In this document: positions 27,224-34,905 of the stretch, piece after piece
Position numbering within the stretch: position 1 is the first letter of the stretch
Layout: every line of letters starts with the position of its first letter
From: Gammaproteobacteria bacterium
GTDB lineage: Bacteria; Pseudomonadota; Gammaproteobacteria; UBA6429; Thiohalophilaceae
DNA length: 64,000 nt
NCBI GenBank assembly: GCA_029880855.1
Contig: JAOUNS010000019.1
Location: 1 to 64,000 of the forward strand
Direction: 5' to 3'
The notes under the pieces: model-generated
Told to the model about the DNA's origin: nothing
Seen by the model: only the letters and a program-made list of their open reading frames with translations
The model's database searches: none
Made by a program: the position numbers and the translations under genes

Positions 27224-28336
27224 ATGTTACCTACCCTGCTTTCCCCTGCCAGTCTCGAAGCCTGTTTCGCCCGTGATTACACGGGTGCGCAAGTCAGGTT
27301 CAGGCATGCCTGTGATCGACATGAGCATAGCGTATACCATGAGTTTGTCTATAGCCAAAATGGGCCGGACAACCATAAATTATTGACAGCCACCTGCCGT
27401 CTCGGTGCCCCGGATGCGAAACGGCTGCTGGTCCTGCAAAGCGCAACTCACGGTGTGGAAGGCTTCGCCGGTTCGGCCATTCAAATCGATTGTCTGGATT
27501 TGTTACACCAATACAAGTTGCCGAACGGGATCGCTGTCCTGATGATTCACGCACTGAATCCCTACGGATTTGCCTGGTTGCGGCGGGTGAATGAAACGGG
27601 CATCGACCTGAATCGAAATTTTATTGATTTCACCCGGCCGTTGCCGGTGAACACGGGCTATGCCGAATTGGCTGACGCGCTGTTGCCGGCCGACCCGCAA
27701 GCCATGGCGCAGGCTGACGCAAAATTGGCGGAGGCGCGCCACACGCTGGGACAAACGGCGTATGAGCTGGCCGTGAGCGGCGGGCAGTATACCTTTGCCG
27801 ACGGACTGTTTTACGGTGGACAGGCCGCCAGTCAATCCCGGCTTTATCTGGAAGAGATTTTTCAGCAACACAATCTGGCCCGGTGCGAACAGGTGGCGGT
27901 GCTGGATATTCACACCGGCCTCGGTCCCTATGGCTATGGTGAATTGATTTGTGATCATCCGCCCGGCTCAGTCGGTGCACACTGGGCCAGAGAGGTCTAT
28001 GGCCCCAGTGTCACAGAACCTGCTCTGGGAACCTCCACGTCTGTACCAAAACTGGGACTGGTGGATTATTATTGGCAGGAACAGCTGGGGGATCGTGTCA
28101 GCTTTGTCACCCTGGAATTTGGCACCTATTCTGTTGCGGAAATGTTTAACGTGTTACGCCGGGACCATATCCTGCACCGCTCCCCCGTTGACTGGACAGC
28201 GCCGGAGACTCAACAGGTCAAAGCGGCGATCCGCAAATTTTTCTATCCTGAACAACCGGACTGGCAGGAAATGATCCTGCTCCGGGGCAGACAGGTCATC
28301 AGGCAAGCGTTACAGGGCCTGCAGGAGTTGAAGTAG
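27224..28336 (+). CDS. DUF2817 M14-family zinc carboxypeptidase-like protein
   Basis: This 370-residue protein has the layout of DUF2817/M14 metallopeptidases. Zinc ligands are expected in SATHGVEGFAGSAIQ (His and Glu, about residues 89-95) and in VLDIHTGLGPYGYGE (His). The catalytic Glu is expected in FVTLEFGTYS, and the substrate-carboxylate Arg/Asn pair in NETGIDLNRNF. No signal peptide is seen, so it probably acts in the cytosol. It may trim C-terminal residues added by the divergent RimK-type ligase. ATG 27224 was chosen over an upstream frame extension. It is 2 bp from the next gene. Confidence 0.85.
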   Translation: MLPTLLSPASLEACFARDYTGAQVRFRHACDRHEHSVYHEFVYSQNGPDNHKLLTATCRLGAPDAKRLLVLQSATHGVEGFAGSAIQIDCLDLLHQYKLPNGIAVLMIHALNPYGFAWLRRVNETGIDLNRNFIDFTRPLPVNTGYAELADALLPADPQAMAQADAKLAEARHTLGQTAYELAVSGGQYTFADGLFYGGQAASQSRLYLEEIFQQHNLARCEQVAVLDIHTGLGPYGYGELICDHPPGSVGAHWAREVYGPSVTEPALGTSTSVPKLGLVDYYWQEQLGDRVSFVTLEFGTYSVAEMFNVLRRDHILHRSPVDWTAPETQQVKAAIRKFFYPEQPDWQEMILLRGRQVIRQALQGLQELK

Positions 28337-28338
28337 TC

Positions 28339-29469
28339 ATGGCAAGCGTGCCCCAAACCGTACTCAAATCTGTCGAGCTGTGTCAGGCGACATTGCTGGA
28401 TCTGGAAGTGCTGGAGACCATCGAGAAGCGTTGCTTTAAAATAGACCGCATGTCACGGCGCAGTTTCAAGCGCATGATACAAAAAGGGAATTGCGATTTT
28501 ATTCTCGCCAAACAAAACGCCGTCACCTATGGCTATGTACTGGTCCTCTACCACCGCGGCACCCATCTGGCCCGGATCTATTCGTTTGCCGTACTGCCGG
28601 AGGCACGCGGTCAGGGTATCGGTGAACTGTTGCTCCAGCACGCAGAAAAACTTGCGGCGGCACGCAACTGTATTTATATGCGGCTGGAGGTCCATCCGCA
28701 GAACAGCACGGCAATTCGCCTGTATGAAAAAAATACCTACCATCCATTTGGTCTGTTCAAGAATTACTATGAAGATCACGCCGATGCCTTGCGTTATCAA
28801 AAACGAATTTTGTATCGTGAACACCAGTTGGACTTTGTCTCCATCCCTTATTATCAGCAGACCACAGATTTCACCTGCGGCCCGGCCTCGTTGCTGATGG
28901 CCATGCAGGCCCTGCGTCCGGAACTAAAACCGGACCGCAGTCTGGAATTGCAGTTATGGCGTGAGGCCACCACCATCTACATGACCTCCGGCCACGGCGG
29001 GTGCAGTCCGCTGGGGCTGGCCCTGGCGGCATGGCGTCGGGATTTTCGGGTCGAGGTCTGGATCAACAGTCGTGATGCCCTGTTCCTGGACGGCGTGCGC
29101 AGTGAGCCCAAAAAAGAGGTCATGGCCCTGGTGCATGAAGACTTTATGCATCAGGTCAAACAGACCGACATCAAAGTCCATTATGCCGAGGTCAGTCTGG
29201 AAGCGCTGGACAAGAGTTTGCAAAAAGGCGGGGTGCCGCTGGTATTAATCAGCTCTTACCACTTTAACCGCACCAAGGCCCCCCATTGGGTGGTGATCAG
29301 CGGCGCGGATGACACCTTTATATATATCCATGACCCGGAAGAAGATGAAGAAACCTTCCGCCATGAGACAGATAACATCTATTTGCCCATAGCACGCACC
29401 ACCTTCAACCGCTCCTTCCGTTTTGGCCAAACCGGCTTGCGTACCGCGGTAATTGTCTACCCGAAATAG
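28339..29469 (+). CDS. GNAT acetyltransferase fused to C39-like cysteine peptidase
   Basis: This 376-residue two-domain protein has a GNAT domain at residues 1-150, with the acetyl-CoA loop EARGQGIGELLLQHAEKL. A papain-like C39-type domain follows at about 170-376. The C39 part has the catalytic Cys in TTDFTCGPASLLMAM (Cys180), His in APHWVVISG (His316) and Asp in IHDPEED (Asp332), so the triad is complete. C39 domains usually cut peptide leaders after double glycine, but here no transporter part is attached. It follows DUF2817 by 2 bp and is one of a trio with the RimK-type ligase. The whole looks like a peptide-modifying system; its substrate is unknown. Confidence 0.88.
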   Translation: MASVPQTVLKSVELCQATLLDLEVLETIEKRCFKIDRMSRRSFKRMIQKGNCDFILAKQNAVTYGYVLVLYHRGTHLARIYSFAVLPEARGQGIGELLLQHAEKLAAARNCIYMRLEVHPQNSTAIRLYEKNTYHPFGLFKNYYEDHADALRYQKRILYREHQLDFVSIPYYQQTTDFTCGPASLLMAMQALRPELKPDRSLELQLWREATTIYMTSGHGGCSPLGLALAAWRRDFRVEVWINSRDALFLDGVRSEPKKEVMALVHEDFMHQVKQTDIKVHYAEVSLEALDKSLQKGGVPLVLISSYHFNRTKAPHWVVISGADDTFIYIHDPEEDEETFRHETDNIYLPIARTTFNRSFRFGQTGLRTAVIVYPK

Positions 29470-29545
29470 TTCACACCGACTATAGGCGCAGGGCCGGAAT
29501 TGGAGTATAAATTCCGTCCCTGCCTCTCTTTGGAAGCCATTCTGC

Positions 29546-30205
29546 TTGAACCCCTCCCTGTTGACCCGTGGTCCGTATGACGGCGATCCCTACGCGCAAA
29601 TTATTTCCGCCTTGCGTGAACACGGCTATATCCGGCTTAACAACGTATTTACCCTTGAGCAATTACAACGGCTTTTTCTGTTCATTAAACAGTCCGGTCA
29701 GGCTGACTTCCATCAGGCCGGTGTCGGGCGGGACCAAATTCATCAGGTGAATAATTTTATTCGCCGTGACCACATCTGCTGGCTGGATGAACAACACGAT
29801 GAAGCGGATTTCTATCTGGAATGGATGGAGGAATTGCGCCTGCGTCTGAATCGTGAGTTGTTTCTCGGCCTGTTCGATTATGAATGCCACTATGCGCACT
29901 ACCCGAAAGGTGCATTTTACAAAAAACATCTGGATGCCTTTCAGGGCTCGTCCAATCGACGCCTGACCACCATCCTCTATCTCAACCCCGGCTGGCAGAC
30001 CGGTGATGGCGGTGAATTGCTCCTTTATGCCGCTGACAACCAGACCTTGCTGGAAACCGTTCAGCCCACCTTCGGCAGCATGGTGATCTTCCTCAGCGAG
30101 GAATTTCCCCACGAAGTCTTGCCGGTCAACACCTCCCGCTACAGCCTGACCGGCTGGTTCAGAATCAATACTTCCACCGGCATTCATCTCGATCCTCCCG
30201 CCTGA
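29546..30205 (+). CDS. 2-oxoglutarate/Fe(II)-dependent dioxygenase (prolyl-4-hydroxylase type)
   Basis: This 219-residue protein is of the 2OG-Fe(II) oxygenase superfamily. The iron ligands are visible: HLDAF gives His128 and Asp130, and EFPHEVLPV gives distal His189. RYSLTGWFR provides the Arg that binds 2-oxoglutarate. Before the HxD motif is HYAHYPKGAFYKKH, as in prolyl-4-hydroxylase-like bacterial proteins. The start is a TTG at 29546 with GGAAG upstream; no in-frame ATG is near. It follows the GNAT-C39 gene by 76 bp on the same strand and could hydroxylate the same unknown substrate, but co-function is only suggested by position. Confidence 0.85.
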   Translation: MNPSLLTRGPYDGDPYAQIISALREHGYIRLNNVFTLEQLQRLFLFIKQSGQADFHQAGVGRDQIHQVNNFIRRDHICWLDEQHDEADFYLEWMEELRLRLNRELFLGLFDYECHYAHYPKGAFYKKHLDAFQGSSNRRLTTILYLNPGWQTGDGGELLLYAADNQTLLETVQPTFGSMVIFLSEEFPHEVLPVNTSRYSLTGWFRINTSTGIHLDPPA

Positions 30206-30338
30206 TGCCTGAAACTTGTCGGCCTGCCGCCTGACAAATACCAGTGGCGCGGAAAAATCATTCCGCATAAGATGCCCATGCCTGTAATCGATAACCGTAC
30301 CCGCCCGGCACATGACGGGTAAAGAGCCGGCTGTAATC

Positions 30339-33300
30339 ATGATCAGCAAATTTATCGCCTATTTCGTCAATCGTCACCTGCTCACCAACCTGGTGTTTTT
30401 CGCCATCATATTCGGCGGCTTGCAGGCCTGGCAGACCATCAAAAAAGAAGAGCGACCGGATGTCACTTATGATCGGGTCCGGGTCTCCGCCAGTTACCCC
30501 GGCGCCACCGCTGAAGAGGTGGAACACTTTGTCACCCGTGAACTGGAAGAGGTGTTGCGCGGCGTGGATGGAGTCTATCGGCTCTACAGCAGTGTGGGAC
30601 GCGGCACCACCACCGTTACGGTGGAGCTGGAAAACGACTACCCGCACAAGGACGAAGCCATCACCGAGATCCGCAACGCCGCACTCAGTGCTGTCCTGCC
30701 GCCGGAAGTCCGCGACAAACCCAAAGTCAGGGTCTATAAAAGCTCCAAAAAAGCGATTATTGATATCGCTCTGATCCATCGCGATGCCCATCTGCTGGAC
30801 AACACGCAACGCCGGGAATTACAACGCATGGCGGCCGCCCTGGAAATGCAACTGGTTAACCTGCCGCAGGTCAACAGCATCAACCGTTCCGGCTATTTAC
30901 AGGAAGAGTTACAGGTGAATGTGGACCCGGACAAACTGGTCCGGTATCAAATCCCGCTGAGTCAGGTCGTCCGGGAAGTCAGCGCCAATCATATCCGCCA
31001 ACCGGCCGGCCATATCGAAGTCAAGGATGAACCCAGTGTCACCATCAATGCCCAGCTGGATACAGTGGAAAAACTGCAACCCCTGTATATCCAGGCCGGT
31101 TTTCAGGGCAAGGCGGTCGCCCTGGCCGATATCGCCCAGGTGAAAACCGATTTTCGCCGTGAAAAACAGATCATCAAGGTCAACGGCCATGAGTCGATCA
31201 TGTTCAACGTGGTGAAAAACGGCTCCTTCGGCATCATCGAGTCGCTGGAGGCCGTGCAGCAGGTGGTGGATGACTTTCGCACCCATAACCTGCGCCACTC
31301 GAAAATCGATCTGGTGATTCTGGATGATGAATCCTATGACGTGCGTAACCGGCTGTCGATCATTGCCACTAACGGCGCCATCGGGTTTGTCCTGATCCTG
31401 CTGACCCTGTTCCTGTTCCTCAACCGGCGTTCCGGAGTCTGGGTCGCCATGGGGATCCCCTTTACCGTGTGCATGACCCTGATCTGCGCCACCGCCTACG
31501 GTTACACCATTAACAATATCACCCTCGCAGCGGTCATCATCGTGATGGGGATTGTGGTGGATGACGCCATCGTGGTGGCGGAAAATATCGGTCGTCTGCG
31601 GGCGCGTGGTTTGAGTTCTGAAGAGGCCGCGATCCAGGGCACCAGTCAGGTCTTTCTGCCGGTGCTGGCCAGTATTGTGACCACCTGTATTGCCTTTGTG
31701 CCCCTGTTTTATTTCTCCGGTCGCTTCGGTACGTTTGTCGCCTTTATCCCGCCCATTGTGTTTCTCATGCTGTTTGCCAGTCTGCTGGAGTCCCTCGTCA
31801 TCCTGCCGGGCCACATGCATTTTCAGGCGCCCCGTTTTCTGAGCCGCACCAGGGAAGGTAATGCGCCGGCCACACAAAGTGAGCACTGGTTTGACCGTTA
31901 TGAAAACCGTTATGGTGACCGGTTGATCCGTCTGCTTGAACACAAATACCTTATTCTTGGCGGCTTTGTTCTTCTGTTTGCCGCCGCCCTGCTCATCGCC
32001 AATCAGACCATGAAGTTTGTCCTGTTCCCCAATACCGAAACCCGCGAAATTGTCCTGCTGGGTACGGCCGGGAAAAAATCAGATCGGTATGACACGGCCA
32101 ATATCAGCAAACAGATCGAAAATATTATTCAGCCCTGGATCGGCAAGGAAGTGGTTGGCTTTCGCACCGAGATCGCCCGCAGCCGTCACGGCGGCGTCGC
32201 CAGGGAAAACAAATTCCGCATGATTATTGAAATCGTGCCCCGGGAGGATCGTGACCGGTCCGCCGATGAGCTGGTCGCGATCTGGAAGGCCGAGGTGGAT
32301 CAAAAGGTCAAGGGACTGAAAAAGCTGGTGGTGCAAAAAAGTCGCTGGGGCCAGACTTCCGGCAGTGCGGTGGAAGTCGTTATTCTGGAAAATGATGACG
32401 CCATGCGCGACAAGGCCGCCGAAAAACTGCTCGCCGCCATGCAGCAACATCCCGATCTGGTCAATGCGGAGATAGACCGCCCGCTCAAACTGCCGGAATA
32501 CAAAATTGACATCCTGCGCGACAAGGTAAAACGTCTTTCCATCAGCCCGCTGGATATCTCCACCACCATTCGCGCCTCACTGGAAGGCAACATTCTGTAT
32601 GAACTGCCCAACGGTAACGAACATATTGATGTCCGTCTCTCGGTGATGGAACAGGCCAAACAGAACATCGAAAGCATCCTGACTATCCCGGTGGAAAATC
32701 GCAGTAACTATCTTGCGCCGCTCGGTGATCTGGTCACCATCAACAAGGTGGAAACACCGTTATCCATCAACCGGCGCGACGGGCGTCGCATCAGTACCGT
32801 GCTGGCCGATCTGAAAAAAGACGCGCACAAGACACCGCTGGAAATCGCCCTGGATCTGGAACAGGGCGTGTTCCGCGACATCATCAGTCAACAGCCCTCC
32901 ACCAGTCTGAACTTTGATGGTGAAGTGGCCGATACCCGCGAATCGAAAAATGATTTGCGGAATGCGATTGTCATGGTTGTTCTGTTGATCTTTGCCATCC
33001 TGGCCATGCTGTACAACTCCATGACCCGTCCGCTGTTGATCATGCTGGCGATCCCGTTCGGAATGACCGGGGTGATCTTCGCGTTCTGGCTGCACGGGCA
33101 AACCCTGTTCGGGTTCTTTGCCGCAATCGGCGCACTGGGTATGGCCGGGGTGGTGATTAATGACGCGATTATCATGCTAAGCAAACTGGAACAGGATTTT
33201 CACCGCAACAGCTACCCGACCGTAAACGAAAACATTGCCCGCATTGCCCAGACCCGTCTCAAGGCCGTGGTACTCACCACCCTGACCACCGTTGCCGGCG

Positions 33301-33470
33301 TCTTGCCCACTGCCTACGGCATTGCCGGTTATGACGCCATGCTGGCAGAGATGATGCTGGCCCTGGCCTGGGGACTGTTGTTTGGTTCACTCATCACATT
33401 GTTGCTGGTCCCCTGCCTGTACAGTATGTTGCAGGATATGGGCAAGTGGCTGCAGATGGAGATCAAATGA
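30339..33470 (+). CDS. RND-family efflux transporter permease (HAE1-like)
   Basis: This 1043-residue inner membrane pump has the two-fold RND layout: one N-terminal helix, a large periplasmic loop, six helices, a second loop and five to six helices. The proton-relay Asp pair is in MGIVVDDAIVVAENIGRLRA, and the second repeat has GMAGVVINDAIIML. VSASYPGATAEEVEHFVT near the N-terminus is typical of AcrB/MdtC-type pumps. ATG 30339 was chosen because the first helix follows it. It overlaps the TolC-like gene by 4 bp. No periplasmic adaptor gene lies before or after it, which is unusual. The substrate cannot be told from sequence. Confidence 0.95.
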   Translation: MISKFIAYFVNRHLLTNLVFFAIIFGGLQAWQTIKKEERPDVTYDRVRVSASYPGATAEEVEHFVTRELEEVLRGVDGVYRLYSSVGRGTTTVTVELENDYPHKDEAITEIRNAALSAVLPPEVRDKPKVRVYKSSKKAIIDIALIHRDAHLLDNTQRRELQRMAAALEMQLVNLPQVNSINRSGYLQEELQVNVDPDKLVRYQIPLSQVVREVSANHIRQPAGHIEVKDEPSVTINAQLDTVEKLQPLYIQAGFQGKAVALADIAQVKTDFRREKQIIKVNGHESIMFNVVKNGSFGIIESLEAVQQVVDDFRTHNLRHSKIDLVILDDESYDVRNRLSIIATNGAIGFVLILLTLFLFLNRRSGVWVAMGIPFTVCMTLICATAYGYTINNITLAAVIIVMGIVVDDAIVVAENIGRLRARGLSSEEAAIQGTSQVFLPVLASIVTTCIAFVPLFYFSGRFGTFVAFIPPIVFLMLFASLLESLVILPGHMHFQAPRFLSRTREGNAPATQSEHWFDRYENRYGDRLIRLLEHKYLILGGFVLLFAAALLIANQTMKFVLFPNTETREIVLLGTAGKKSDRYDTANISKQIENIIQPWIGKEVVGFRTEIARSRHGGVARENKFRMIIEIVPREDRDRSADELVAIWKAEVDQKVKGLKKLVVQKSRWGQTSGSAVEVVILENDDAMRDKAAEKLLAAMQQHPDLVNAEIDRPLKLPEYKIDILRDKVKRLSISPLDISTTIRASLEGNILYELPNGNEHIDVRLSVMEQAKQNIESILTIPVENRSNYLAPLGDLVTINKVETPLSINRRDGRRISTVLADLKKDAHKTPLEIALDLEQGVFRDIISQQPSTSLNFDGEVADTRESKNDLRNAIVMVVLLIFAILAMLYNSMTRPLLIMLAIPFGMTGVIFAFWLHGQTLFGFFAAIGALGMAGVVINDAIIMLSKLEQDFHRNSYPTVNENIARIAQTRLKAVVLTTLTTVAGVLPTAYGIAGYDAMLAEMMLALAWGLLFGSLITLLLVPCLYSMLQDMGKWLQMEIK

Positions 33471-34882
33471 ACAAGCCACACCGATTCGCCTTTTCATTGC
33501 TGGTTGCACTTTGTGTGCCGACCCTGCAACTGCATGCCACCCCGGTCGAACTGACGTTAAAGTCATTTATCCAGCGTGCAACACAGACAGATGTGGTGTT
33601 TGAGGCCATTCTTGCGGATCAAATGGCCATTCAGTATCGCCGTGATGCCCTGCTGCCGGACAGCGATATCATTCTGTCACTGAAACACCAGTATAACTTT
33701 TACATCGATCAGGATCGGGGCAACCCGGAAGCAAGTCTGTCACTCAGCAAGCTGTTTCCCCTGAGCGGGACCGATATCTCGCTCAGTTACAGCAAATCAT
33801 CATCCATCATTACCACGACCGATGAAGCCGGCCTGCAATTACTGGTCTCACAACCCATCGCGAAAAACGCCTTTGGCAAGGGCACACGACTGCTGGATCA
33901 GGCGATTGGTGTGCAAAACGATATCCTGCGCCACCAAATTATTGAGGCCTACGAGGACTATCTCGCCGGACTGAGCACCATTTACTACAACTGGTACTCG
34001 GCCTACGAAAACCTCCGGCTCGGACGTGCTTCGCTGCAATCCAGCGAAAAACTGCTGGAAAACATCCTGGCCCGGCAACGCCAGAAGATCGCCCTGCCCA
34101 TCGATGTGAACAAAATGAGGTTGTTGTTGATCGGCAAGCGGGAGAATCTGGTTGTCCTGCAGGAGATCCATGACACCCTGGCCAACCTGATCAATAAATC
34201 CATTGGTCATCCGGGTGGTGAATTGATACCGGTCAAACCTGAGCTGCCGGTGGCCGGTGTCAACTTCAACGCGGACTACAACACCTTCACCCAGACCAGT
34301 CGCACCTATCGCATCCTGCGTCTGCTCGAACAGGAAGGGACACTGGAGGTTAAAAAGGCCGCCGATGATTTGTTGCCATCCACCAATCTGCTGTTGGGTT
34401 ACAAGCTTGAAGGAGAAGACTGGGGTATCCGGGATCGTGAGGCAAGTTACTTTGCCGGGATATCTATCAGCTGGCCGTTGGGACGCCGTGTCGATACCGC
34501 CAAATACAAGCTGGCACAAATCGAACACAAGAAAACCGTCCTCTCCAATCGGAACAAATATGAAGAGTTGCATACCAATCTGAAAAATCTCTACCTGCAA
34601 ATTCAGCGGGAACAAAAACTGATCGATATCGCCGCTGAGAAGATCAAACTGGCCGCCGCTATCCTGCGCGATGAAGCGGAAAATTATTCGTTTGGCAAAG
34701 TCAGTCTCAATGACTATCTGACAGCCGTGAACCAGCTGGACCAGAACCGGTTTAATCTGGTGGAACACAGTGTGCGCTTGAACAAGTTATCGGTGGAATG
34801 GTTGCGCCTGACAGATCGCCTGGTGGATGAGAGCGTGCTGGAAAACCGCAAACCGCAGGCGCCGGTTAATCTGCCACACTGA
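33467..34882 (+). CDS. TolC-family outer membrane efflux protein
   Basis: This 471-residue protein has a signal peptide (FAFSLLVALCVPTLQLHATP, cleavage after about residue 23) and two repeats of long heptad-rich helices with short beta segments. Examples are YEDYLAGLSTIYYNWYSAYE and YSFGKVSLNDYLTAVNQLDQ, the pattern of outer membrane efflux channels. The start codon overlaps the pump stop codon (ATGA at 33467-33470), so the two are translationally coupled. Sequence identity to classical TolC is probably low, but the OEP layout is clear. It ends 23 bp from the convergent sucrose-phosphate synthase gene. Confidence 0.88.
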   Translation: MNKPHRFAFSLLVALCVPTLQLHATPVELTLKSFIQRATQTDVVFEAILADQMAIQYRRDALLPDSDIILSLKHQYNFYIDQDRGNPEASLSLSKLFPLSGTDISLSYSKSSSIITTTDEAGLQLLVSQPIAKNAFGKGTRLLDQAIGVQNDILRHQIIEAYEDYLAGLSTIYYNWYSAYENLRLGRASLQSSEKLLENILARQRQKIALPIDVNKMRLLLIGKRENLVVLQEIHDTLANLINKSIGHPGGELIPVKPELPVAGVNFNADYNTFTQTSRTYRILRLLEQEGTLEVKKAADDLLPSTNLLLGYKLEGEDWGIRDREASYFAGISISWPLGRRVDTAKYKLAQIEHKKTVLSNRNKYEELHTNLKNLYLQIQREQKLIDIAAEKIKLAAAILRDEAENYSFGKVSLNDYLTAVNQLDQNRFNLVEHSVRLNKLSVEWLRLTDRLVDESVLENRKPQAPVNLPH

Positions 34883-34905
34883 ATGAACCCACCGATCCGG
34901 TTGAC

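Noticed and set aside
30909-31943. A 344-codon frame, very rich in His, Gln and Asp, opposite the RND pump
   Set aside because: The composition is that of a reversed membrane-protein gene; the plus-strand pump is certain.
33848-34768. A 306-codon minus-strand frame opposite the TolC-like gene
   Set aside because: It is antisense to a coding gene and has no motif.
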